A stretch of DNA of 30,858 bases from CAZAGD01 sp049699975 (lineage in GTDB: Bacteria > Desulfobacterota > SM23-61). Made by a program: the position numbers and the translations under genes. Below the pieces are notes generated by a model. It saw only the letters and a program-made list of their open reading frames with translations, was not told the DNA's origin and did not search any database. Below, in pieces: positions 14,966 through 21,846 of the stretch; the stretch's first letter is position 1, and every line of letters begins with the position of its first letter. The stretch is taken from positions 1 through 30,858 of the forward strand of contig JBNAWB010000020.1 of NCBI GenBank assembly GCA_049699975.1. Direction: 5' to 3'.

Positions 14966-15994
14966 TTAATTCCATGTATTATTTTTGAAAGACATAAGGG
15001 CCTGCATATTTGGCAAGGGAACCTCTTTAGCGAAATCACACCCCACGGTAAGAATGTATCCGGGTGACTTTCCCCAGGCCTGTAAACAGGCTTGGGCTTC
15101 TTCCATAACCTCTGTTGGCGAGCCCGAAAGGAAGGCCCCGGTGGGGGAAACATTCCCCGCTACACAGATCTTGCCCCCCAATATTTCTCTGGCTACGCGC
15201 AAATCGACTTTACTCTCTAAGCTAAAACAATGAGGTTGGATATCCAAAATGTCTTCCAAAATTTTAGTGGTGTTGCCGCAAATGTGAATCATGGCATATT
15301 TCCCTTTTTCCTTAAGTCGCCGCGTAAGTTCGGCCAGAGCAGGAGCAGCAAAATTCCGAAAAGTGGCTGGAGAAATTAGATCTCCAGAAGCTGCGGGATC
15401 CGAAAAATTTGCCCCGCCGATATCCGGGTGTTCTAACACAGGTTCTAACAAAGCCCAAATTAATTCGGTAGCAAAGTTAATAAGTTTCTTTAAGCGATCT
15501 TGATCATTGATCGTGGCCATCATCGTCGCCTCTACCCCTAAGATGCGGGAAGCAAAAGTAAAAGGAGCCCATTGGGTAGGAATAATCATCGTTTCTTTCC
15601 CGATAACATCTGCCACTAAATGATGGGAGCGTATGATCGCTTGCAGAATTGGATTTTGTTTTACTTTTTCAATCTGCAGTTTATCCATTTCATCTAAAGT
15701 TTTTATTACTGAACCTTCCAGTGCCGGATAACTCGCCGAGTCATCCTTGATCGGACAACCCAAAAAACTGATCGGGTAATTAAGAAAATTGGAACCAGTC
15801 CAGATTAGATCATGTTCAAACAGACGATAATATTGAATAAATACTTCCGCTATTTGGGCTGCATCTTCTTTAATAGCCGCAAAAGTTTTTCCAGCTTTAT
15901 TTACAGCCCAGGCCCCGCCGCCGATTAACGTAACTGGCAGGCGTGGTGTTTCCTGTAATTCAAAAGCCATCTGCACAATCTCTTTACCGGTCAT
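14966..15994 (-). CDS. Uroporphyrinogen decarboxylase-fold (UroD/MtaA family) methyltransferase-like protein
   Basis: A 342-residue TIM-barrel protein. It starts MTGKEIVQMAFELQETPRLP and shows YAMIHICGNT (233-242), SLESKVDL (258-265), GNVSPTGAFLSGSPTEV (280-296) and ILTVGCDFAKEVPLPN (314-329). His237, Cys239 and Cys319 form the H-x-C...C zinc site of corrinoid-dependent MtaA/MtbA-type methyltransferases; true heme UroD lacks these. The fit is therefore to methyl transfer (to coenzyme M, a corrinoid or another thiol), not heme synthesis, though no corrinoid protein gene lies in the window. It is 23 bases after the VOC gene and five bases before the MFS start. Exact reaction unknown. Confidence 0.85.
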   Translation of the reverse strand: MTGKEIVQMAFELQETPRLPVTLIGGGAWAVNKAGKTFAAIKEDAAQIAEVFIQYYRLFEHDLIWTGSNFLNYPISFLGCPIKDDSASYPALEGSVIKTLDEMDKLQIEKVKQNPILQAIIRSHHLVADVIGKETMIIPTQWAPFTFASRILGVEATMMATINDQDRLKKLINFATELIWALLEPVLEHPDIGGANFSDPAASGDLISPATFRNFAAPALAELTRRLKEKGKYAMIHICGNTTKILEDILDIQPHCFSLESKVDLRVAREILGGKICVAGNVSPTGAFLSGSPTEVMEEAQACLQAWGKSPGYILTVGCDFAKEVPLPNMQALMSFKNNTWN

Positions 15995-16017
15995 GCTTGC
16001 ACTCCTCTATTTTTTTC

Positions 16018-16443
16018 TTACCAATTAACTTTTCCTTTGGCCAAGGCCTCTTGGAATACCTGAGGGTCTCTTTGAGCTAATTCAATAACTGCACCATTCG
16101 GTTCTCTTATGAAAACTAATTTTATTCCTGGAGTGGGTTCAAATGGCTCACCCAAAAACTCGGCGCCCTTAGCCTTAAGTTCTTGCAGAGCCGCTGCAAA
16201 ATCGTTAGTTTTTATCCCAATATGGTGCACTCCGTAGTGTTCTCGAGGATCAATTGGCTCAGCGGCTTTACCCATGGACATTAGTTCTAAAATAGTATCA
16301 CCCAAGCGCAAGAAGACAATGCGCCTCTCATTTGTCAGATACCTTTGTAAAATCACTTGCGCGCCAAACAAACGCTGAAAATAATCAACTGAAGCATCGA
16401 TATCTCGGCATCTAATGGCCAAATGTTCTATAGCGTAATCCAT
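16018..16443 (-). CDS. VOC-family metalloprotein, methylmalonyl-CoA epimerase/glyoxalase-like
   Basis: A 141-residue protein made of two beta-alpha-beta-beta-beta modules of the vicinal oxygen chelate fold. Likely metal ligands are His7 (IEHLAIR), Glu53 (ILELMS), His73 or His74 (GVHHIGI) and Glu121 (GAVIELAQR). The GVHHIGIKTNDF block and length resemble methylmalonyl-CoA epimerase, but lactoylglutathione lyase and other VOC enzymes share them. GGAGGAAAAAAT precedes the ATG. It lies 19 bases after the end of the broken aldehyde oxidoreductase gene, so it was probably expressed with it. Confidence 0.82.
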   Translation of the reverse strand: MDYAIEHLAIRCRDIDASVDYFQRLFGAQVILQRYLTNERRIVFLRLGDTILELMSMGKAAEPIDPREHYGVHHIGIKTNDFAAALQELKAKGAEFLGEPFEPTPGIKLVFIREPNGAVIELAQRDPQVFQEALAKGKVNW

Positions 16444-16462
16444 CTATTTTTTCCTCCTTTTT

Positions 16463-16836
16463 TTAATCCAAACCCAATTCCCTTAATTTAGTTAGGGTAG
16501 GTACTCCTTCTTCATCCCAACCTCTTTCTTTGTAATATTCCGCAAGCATTTCATCTAAGTGCACCACCTTTCCCCGAGTTGGTCCTTGGGGAAGCGGTTC
16601 TTTGGTCAGGCGGGCCGGCAAGGAATCATCCTGCTTCCGGAAGCCAGCTTTTACCAAAAAAATCCGTTCCGCATTAAAAATCCTTTCTCCGCTTTTCAGC
16701 AATTCTTCCATAGAATATTCAGCTCCCGTGGCAGCGTTGAGATATTCCCAGAGCCGATCGGGGAATATCTCCAATTCGGGACGAAGCGGCCCCGCGTAAG
16801 ATCAATCCGCAATACCTTCCCGCGCCATCCAAACAT
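16463..16836 (-). pseudogene. Aldehyde:ferredoxin oxidoreductase remnant with large internal deletion
   Basis: Both ends of a tungsten aldehyde:ferredoxin oxidoreductase remain and the middle is gone. From the ATG ending at 16836 (GGGAG upstream) the frame reads MFGWRGKVLRIDLTRG, the usual first residues of the family. A different frame then gives YAGPLRPELEIFPDRLWEYL, followed by NAATGAEYSMEELLKSGERI and later KEPLPQGPTRGKVVHLDEML, YYKERGWDEEGVPT and LRELGLD, the family's last 110 or so residues. About 480 of roughly 600 residues are missing, including all the Cys ligands and the tungstopterin domain. The frames do not join: the N-terminal frame stops after about 46 codons. The junction is within about 16785-16800. 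It heads the VOC/UroD/MFS operon. Confidence 0.87.
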
Positions 16837-17254
16837 AATTTTTTCTCCCTTCATTAGAAATCCAGTTTATTTTTATTTGCTTACATCCCTAAATAAAAGT
16901 CAAGAAATTTTTTTGCCAAAATAGGGGACGTTGATGAAAAATATAACTATTTGCGAAGCTAAATAAGCGTCAGGTTTAATTTAAATATGGAAGTTGCGAA
17001 TTTATAACATAATAATTGGCATATAATTAAATAAACATCAAAACTGGCAGAATTAAAGAAAAGAAAAGAGAGCTTATTGATCAAATGGGAAAGAGGCTTG
17101 AGAGCTAAAGCCTTAGGAATAAGAAAAGCATTGGTTAAAAGGTTATAAAATTCATCAACGTCCCCTAAAATGATTTTGTTGCCAGGGCAGCTAAAATAAG
17201 GTAACTTCAAAATTAAGCTAATCGTTTTATCTTTTAAAGATGGAGGTGCAAATC
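16837..17254. other. Divergent intergenic region containing a MITE-like element
   Basis: The region separates the aldehyde oxidoreductase remnant from the propeller gene. Besides the element at 16922-17167, TTGACT on the minus strand (16897-16902) could be a -35 box for the remnant's operon, but no good -10 follows. GGAGGTG (17242-17248) is the SD of the next gene. Confidence 0.5.
16922..17167. mobile_element. MITE-like element with perfect 17-bp terminal inverted repeats
   Basis: TAGGGGACGTTGATGAA at 16922-16938 is repeated exactly in inverted form at 17151-17167, enclosing 246 bases in all. The inside is AT-rich. On the plus strand its right half can be read KLAELKKRKESLLIKWERGL and onward to a stop just before the right repeat (about 17041-17148), without a start, which looks like the tail of a lost protein. 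No clear target-site duplication was seen. A non-autonomous transposon or a shrunken insertion sequence is the best reading. Confidence 0.65.
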
Positions 17255-18316
17255 ATGACCAAATTTTTTTCATTTCTCCTATTGGCCATCATAGGACTAA
17301 TAGCTATTTTCTTGTTACAACCAGCCCCCATTGATCCTATTGCTTATAATCCTCCTCCCAAACCTGAATTAAAAGGTGTTCTTGCCCCAAATAATCTTCT
17401 TCTAAAAGCTGAACTTCTGGCCTTAGGAAAGATCAATGGGCCGGAAGAAGTGGCCGTGGATAAAAAAGGATTAGTTTATGGAGGAACTCAGGATGGAAGG
17501 ATAATGCGTCTATTCCCGGATGGGAAAATGGAGACTTTTGCCGAAACTAAAGGACGACCTTTGGGCTTGCAGTTTGATCAGCATGATAACTTAATTGTTT
17601 GTGATGCTTATAAAGGCTTGCTCTCCATAGCCCCAAATGGAAAAATCAAAGTCTTAGCCGATTCTGCGGAAGGAGTTCCTTTTAAATTCACGGATGCTTT
17701 GGATATTTCCCAAGAGGGCATAATCTATTTTACCGATGCCAGTTCTAAATTCAGCCAGGCCGAATATCTTTATGATCTTTTAGAATCGCGGCCCCATGGT
17801 AGATTTTTAAGATATGACCCGAAAACCGGCCAAGTCAAAGTCTTAATGAAAAATCTTTATTTTGCTAATGGCGTCGCTCTTTCTGCTCATGAGGATTTTG
17901 TCTTGGTAAATGAAACTTATCGTTACCGGATTATCCGCTATTGGCTAAAAGGCCCAAAAGCTGGAACTCATGAGGTCTTCCTGGAAAACTTGCCGGGATT
18001 TCCAGACAACATTTCTTCTAATCGGAAAGGAAAATTCTGGTTGGCCTTATTTACGGTCCGTAATGACGTTATGGATAAAATCCATCCTTACCCTTTTCTA
18101 AAGGCCCAAATGTCCAAACTCCCCAAAGCCTTCTGGCCTAAGCCGCTCCCATACGGATTGGTGCTGGCCTTAGATGAAACTGGAAAAATAATTCAAAGCC
18201 TCCATGAACCTTCTGGTAAGCACCTCAAAGAAATTACCTCGGCCCGAGAATACGGAGGCTATCTCTATTTAGGTAGCTTGCACAACGATCGTATTGGCAA
18301 ATTTAAGCTCCCCTAA
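17255..18316 (+). CDS. Strictosidine synthase-like/SMP-30-type six-bladed propeller protein, membrane-anchored or secreted
   Basis: A 353-residue protein with an N-terminal hydrophobic helix (about residues 4-23) that could be an uncleaved anchor or a signal, and then a beta-propeller. Family blocks are INGPEEVAVDKKG, the DALDIS..G.IYFTDAS region, LLESRPHGRFLRYDPKTGQV, LYFANGVALS, ETYRYRIIRYWLKGPKAGT and LPGFPDNIS. Together they match the APMAP/strictosidine synthase-like group, whose members are often lactone or ester hydrolases. I start at the ATG at 17255 because GGAGGTG lies six bases upstream; the ATG at 17240 is part of the same SD stretch. The MFS gene follows after five bases. Likely an extracytoplasmic lactonase or esterase feeding the transporter, by inference. 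Confidence 0.85.
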   Translation: MTKFFSFLLLAIIGLIAIFLLQPAPIDPIAYNPPPKPELKGVLAPNNLLLKAELLALGKINGPEEVAVDKKGLVYGGTQDGRIMRLFPDGKMETFAETKGRPLGLQFDQHDNLIVCDAYKGLLSIAPNGKIKVLADSAEGVPFKFTDALDISQEGIIYFTDASSKFSQAEYLYDLLESRPHGRFLRYDPKTGQVKVLMKNLYFANGVALSAHEDFVLVNETYRYRIIRYWLKGPKAGTHEVFLENLPGFPDNISSNRKGKFWLALFTVRNDVMDKIHPYPFLKAQMSKLPKAFWPKPLPYGLVLALDETGKIIQSLHEPSGKHLKEITSAREYGGYLYLGSLHNDRIGKFKLP

Positions 18317-18321
18317 ATTGT

Positions 18322-19602
18322 ATGTCTCATAAAAATTTTTCTGAAAGCAAAATATTTTATGGGTGGATAATAACTGGCTTAATCTTTCTAAACTTAGCTA
18401 TTGCTTATGGCGCCCAATATTCTTTCGGCGTCCTCTTTCCTGCTCTAATAGCAGAGTTTCAATGGAACCGCCAAAGCGTGGCTGGGGCTTTCTCCCTTTA
18501 TGCTTTTATGTACAGCTTTTTAGGAATAATCTTAGGCCGCTGGGCAGACAGATTCGGACCTCGCCCTATTCTTCTTTTAGGCAGTATATGTTTAGGTTCG
18601 GGGATCGCCTTAATCAGTCAAGTAAAAGCTCCCTGGCATCTTTACTTATTCTATGGACTCTTGGCTTCTTGGGGAATGAGCGCTACTTATATTACTGCCA
18701 ACCCTACGGTAGTGAAGTGGTTTATCGAGAAAAGAGGAATGGCTGTAGGTATTGGCCAATCTGGCTTGGGAATAGGCATTATTTTCATCCCCCCGTTAAC
18801 CGGTTTTTTAATCACCACTATCGGGTGGCGGCTAACTTGCGTAGTTTTAGGGACCATAGTATTTGCTATCCTCTTTACTACCTCTTTTTTCTTAATCGGC
18901 CATCCCGAGAAAGTGGGGCTTAAGCCAGACGGAAAAAGGCCTTTACCCGCCGATCAAGCAGATCTCCAAATCTTATCAGAAAATTTTGCCCTATCTCCAA
19001 ATAATGAAATAAACTGGTCTGCTGCTGAAGCGATGCGCACTAAATCTTTTTGGATATTAACTGCTCTATTTTTCTGCACTTGGCTCTTCGTTTTTTGGCC
19101 CTTGGTTCATTTAATGATTTTTGCGCTGGACATAGGGCTTTCTAAAAAAACAGCCCTTACTGCTATTAGCATTTTAGGCGGCTTTTCTACCACGGGAAGG
19201 TTAATAATGGGCTTCATCTCCGACCGTATTGGCCGAAAATCAGCTCTGGCCATTAATCTCGGCTGGCAAGTTTTTTGTTGGTGCTGGATTTCAATAACGG
19301 ATAGAAGTTGGATGCTCTATATCTTCTCGGCCCTATTCGGATTTTCTTATGGAGGGGTGAGCGCTGTATTTCCTGCTATTGTAGGCGATTATTTTGGCCG
19401 CTTAAAAGCTGCTTCGGTGATCGGCGCTATTTTTACTTTGGCGGGCGTCTCCGCGGCCATCGGCCCAGTAGTGGGCGGATATATTTATGACGTAACCAAA
19501 TCCCACCAGTGGTCTTTTTTATTGGGTATTCTAACTAATTTGGCGGCCTTTATTCTCATCTTCATCTCCAAACCACCAGGGAGGATGGAAAAAAATTTTT
19601 GA
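18322..19602 (+). CDS. MFS transporter, monocarboxylate/oxalate-formate antiporter type
   Basis: A 426-residue transporter with twelve predicted helices. It begins with the KIFYGWIITGLIF signature common in the OFA/MCT branch. Motif A occurs as GRWADRFGPRP after helix 2 and GFISDRIGRKS after helix 8, with VKWFIEKRGMAVGIGQSGLG before helix 5. The group moves monocarboxylates and related anions. It starts five bases after the propeller gene with no SD of its own, so coupled translation is expected. The second transporter of the same type in this window (22719-24017) shares the FYGW opening and overall layout. Substrate unknown; probably the product or substrate of the adjacent propeller enzyme. 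Confidence 0.88.
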   Translation: MSHKNFSESKIFYGWIITGLIFLNLAIAYGAQYSFGVLFPALIAEFQWNRQSVAGAFSLYAFMYSFLGIILGRWADRFGPRPILLLGSICLGSGIALISQVKAPWHLYLFYGLLASWGMSATYITANPTVVKWFIEKRGMAVGIGQSGLGIGIIFIPPLTGFLITTIGWRLTCVVLGTIVFAILFTTSFFLIGHPEKVGLKPDGKRPLPADQADLQILSENFALSPNNEINWSAAEAMRTKSFWILTALFFCTWLFVFWPLVHLMIFALDIGLSKKTALTAISILGGFSTTGRLIMGFISDRIGRKSALAINLGWQVFCWCWISITDRSWMLYIFSALFGFSYGGVSAVFPAIVGDYFGRLKAASVIGAIFTLAGVSAAIGPVVGGYIYDVTKSHQWSFLLGILTNLAAFILIFISKPPGRMEKNF

Positions 19603-19630
19603 TTTAATACCTAAATTTACTTAGTATAAT
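19603..19630 (+). promoter_or_regulatory. Possible promoter before the HMG-CoA lyase-like gene
   Basis: A consensus TATAAT (19625-19630) lies 16 bases after TTTAAT (19603-19608), immediately past the MFS stop and about 90 bases before the lyase start. The -35 is poor. It would allow separate expression of the lyase. Confidence 0.3.
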
Positions 19631-19722
19631 TATTCGCGGAGACGCAAATAATTCTTTATTTATACGCCTTACCTTTATCTTCCCTCGGGGGGGAAGGGAA
19701 GGGAGGGCGCGGAGGATGAGGC

Positions 19723-20664
19723 ATGACCGATACAGAAATTATCATAAAGGATGTAAGTTTAAGAGATGGGTTGCAGAATATGCGGGACTTTATTCCTACG
19801 GAAGCTAAAATTGAACTTTTTCGACGTCTGGCTGAAAGTGGCTTACGCAAAATAGAAATCACCTCTTTTGTTAATCCTAAAGCTGTGCCTCAATTTCAGG
19901 ATGCAGCGCAAGTGACCAAAGAAATATTAAAGATCAAACCAGCCGAAATAGAGGTTTCCGCTCTCGTTCCTAACTTGAAAGGAGCAGAATTGGCCCTCCA
20001 AAATGGTATGCGTAATCTGGCATTCGTGATCTCAGTCAGTGAGTCTCACAATATAAATAATGTGCGGCGGACCACTGCTGAATCCATAGAAGAGCTCAAA
20101 AAAATTTTGGAGCTAAAAGCAAATTATCCTGATTTGCAAATTAAGGTTGGTATGGCCACTGTTTTTGGCTGCCCTTTTGAAGGAAAAATTCCAGCCCAAG
20201 TCACTTTAAATTTTGTGCGCAAGTTTTACGAATTGGGCATAAGAGAAATGTCTTTATCAGATACAGTCGGATTTGGTAACCCCAAAGAAGTAAAAGAGAC
20301 CTGTCGTCTCTGTCTCCAAGAGTTTCCCGAGGTTACTTTTTCTGTTCACCTCCATAATACTCGCGGTCTCGGTTTAGCTAATTCTTTGGCTGCTTATGAA
20401 ACCGGTATTCGCATCCATGATGGGGCCATCGGAGGTTTAGGAGGCTGTCCTTTCGCGCCGGGGGCCAAAGGGAATACAGCCACAGAAGATTTAGTTTTTA
20501 TGTTCGAAGAAATGGGCATCTCCACGGGGATCAAGATTGCCTTTCTCATAGAAGCTTGTCGGTATTTACAAAGAATAAAGAAGGATGTGGCCTGGGCCAG
20601 TAGTATTCTGGAAGTGGGAGTACCTACTCCTCTTGGCCCTATAACTAAACTACCTTCGCCTTGA
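19723..20664 (+). CDS. Hydroxymethylglutaryl-CoA lyase-like enzyme
   Basis: DRE-TIM-type aldolase, expected to split HMG-CoA into acetyl-CoA and acetoacetate, the end of leucine and ketone-body routes. In 313 residues it shows VSLRDGLQN (11-19, with catalytic Arg14 and metal ligand Asp15), SLSDTVGFGNPKEV (177-190), the metal-binding HLHNTRGLGLAN (209-220) and GLGGCPFAPGAKGNTATEDL (238-257) with active Cys242. These are the signatures of HMG-CoA lyase (MvaB/LiuE type); related lyases of isohexenyl-glutaryl-CoA look alike. GGAGG lies seven bases before the ATG. The last codons (CCT TCG CCT TGA) are the left arm and loop of a hairpin, so the C-terminus may have been altered by a repeat. Confidence 0.87.
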   Translation: MTDTEIIIKDVSLRDGLQNMRDFIPTEAKIELFRRLAESGLRKIEITSFVNPKAVPQFQDAAQVTKEILKIKPAEIEVSALVPNLKGAELALQNGMRNLAFVISVSESHNINNVRRTTAESIEELKKILELKANYPDLQIKVGMATVFGCPFEGKIPAQVTLNFVRKFYELGIREMSLSDTVGFGNPKEVKETCRLCLQEFPEVTFSVHLHNTRGLGLANSLAAYETGIRIHDGAIGGLGGCPFAPGAKGNTATEDLVFMFEEMGISTGIKIAFLIEACRYLQRIKKDVAWASSILEVGVPTPLGPITKLPSP

Positions 20665-20673
20665 AGGCGAAGG
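20653..20673. repeat. Hairpin spanning the stop codon of the HMG-CoA lyase-like gene
   Basis: CCTTCGCCT (20653-20661) pairs perfectly with AGGCGAAGG (20665-20673), and the three-base loop is the TGA stop itself. No T-run follows, so it may be a repeat that supplied the stop, or a weak terminator. Confidence 0.6.
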
Positions 20674-20973
20674 GTTTGAAATAACAGGTCGACTTGAAAT
20701 GGACCTTAACCATTGTCGTTCCATGGCCGTCATTCCTGCGCAAGCAGGAATCCAGTTTTTTTCTGCAACGTCCTGGATTCCCGTTTCCACGGGAATGACA
20801 ATTCTGACTGTGTATTGTTCAGTTGCTCATGGTCGGCCTCATTCCAATCCTGAGGGATATGGTCATGAAGGATTAGCCGACCATCTCGCAAATTTTCGCT
20901 TCGCCTGGAGGCTAGGGGTTTCCACCACCCCCGATGGGGACACTAAAGATGGCTCCGACCAGAAATGGACTAT
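20665..20973. other. Convergent intergenic region with inverted repeats
   Basis: About 309 bases lie between convergent genes. The region holds the right arm of the stop-codon hairpin, the inverted REP pair at 20729-20799 and a second stem with TGGTCGGC (near 20830) against GCCGACCA (near 20876), plus an ATCCT/AGGAT pair inside it. Any open frame here translates repeats. The stems could end transcription from both sides. Confidence 0.6.
20729..20799. repeat. Inverted pair of REP-like GTCATTCC...GGAATCCAG units
   Basis: The left unit GTCATTCCTGCG-caa-GCAGGAATCCAG (20729-20755) and the right unit CTGGATTCCCGTttccACGGGAATGAC (20773-20799) are each hairpins and are inverted relative to each other. 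This arrangement is widely seen in bacterial genomes as REP or BIME-type intergenic repeats. Confidence 0.8.
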
Positions 20974-21834
20974 TTAATTATTGCTTCTGCTCCGCGGATC
21001 TCGCGCTTCCCATCGGCCGCCATCTACTGCCGTGATAAAATCTAAGACCGAGCGATTAAATCGATCGGGTTCTTCCAGGTTCACCGTATGCCCGCTCCGC
21101 GGATAAATCTCCAATCCGGCGCGCGGAATATTCCTCTTTAAAAATAAGCTCCCTTCTAGGCCGCGTTCATCCTCATCCCCCAAAATAATTAAGACGGGCA
21201 ATTCCATTTTCGCCAACTGCTCCCCTAAATCAATGAGCGAAGGCCTTCTCTCCTGTACTCTCCAGAAGGTGTATGCTGAGCCTTTGGGGGAATGTTCTTC
21301 GAACTGGCGGCGAAACTCTTCCCAGGCCCGCGGGTTTTTATTTTGTAACTGCACTCGCGCTGGTCCTTGAGTATAACTTTCGGAAATGGCCTTCATTCCT
21401 CCTTTGAGCATCTTCTCTGCCCGTTCCGCTACCTCTCTTTGAAACTCTTCCCTTCTCGCCCCACTACCATAACCTGAGCCAGCAATAGTGAGTGATCGAA
21501 CCCTCTCTGGATATTTCAGGCCAAACAATAAAGCAGTATAGCTGCCCATGGAAAGTCCACATATATGGGCCCGATCAATATTTAATGCCTCAAGCAATCC
21601 TTTTAAATCCTCTATCTGAGCTTCTTGGGAGTAGGCATCAATATCCTCAGGAACATCAGAAGGATAATATCCCCGGGCCGAAAAAGTAATCGCTCGATAG
21701 CGCGCCGAGAAAAAACGCATCTGCGGCTCCCAACTGCGCCAATCCCCAGCAAACTCGTGGACAAACACAAGGGGAATTCCCTTGCCGGCTTCTTCGTAGT
21801 ATAAATTTATGCCGTTGACAAATACTTTTGGCAT
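20974..21834 (-). CDS. Alpha/beta hydrolase
   Basis: A 286-residue serine hydrolase of the alpha/beta fold. The nucleophile is Ser95 in CGLSMGSYTA, the acid Asp220 or Asp222 in IILGDEDERG, and the base His249 in YPRSGHTVNLEEPDRF. The oxyanion region reads FVHEFAGDWRSW, with Glu in place of the usual Gly of HGF/HGG. The last 18 residues are polar and may be an add-on. AAAGGAG overlaps the stop of panB, so the two are coupled. It is the last gene of the TRAP operon. The substrate could be an ester, a lactone or a thioester; nothing in the sequence chooses among them. Confidence 0.88.
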   Translation of the reverse strand: MPKVFVNGINLYYEEAGKGIPLVFVHEFAGDWRSWEPQMRFFSARYRAITFSARGYYPSDVPEDIDAYSQEAQIEDLKGLLEALNIDRAHICGLSMGSYTALLFGLKYPERVRSLTIAGSGYGSGARREEFQREVAERAEKMLKGGMKAISESYTQGPARVQLQNKNPRAWEEFRRQFEEHSPKGSAYTFWRVQERRPSLIDLGEQLAKMELPVLIILGDEDERGLEGSLFLKRNIPRAGLEIYPRSGHTVNLEEPDRFNRSVLDFITAVDGGRWEARDPRSRSNN

Positions 21835-21846
21835 TGATTTCTCCTT

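Noticed and set aside
14962..15153. 64-residue N-terminal extension of the MFS gene
   Set aside because: It overlaps the 3' end of the UroD-family gene. It would put a long soluble Pro/Arg-rich tail before helix 1, and the coupled ATG at 14961 fits better.
16959..17210. 83-residue minus-strand frame across the MITE-like element
   Set aside because: It crosses one terminal repeat and has no SD. The opposite strand has the more protein-like, though broken, frame.
20699..20977. 92-residue plus-strand frame between the convergent genes
   Set aside because: It translates the REP pair (the PAQAGIQ/SWIPVSTGMT pattern familiar from spurious repeat ORFs).
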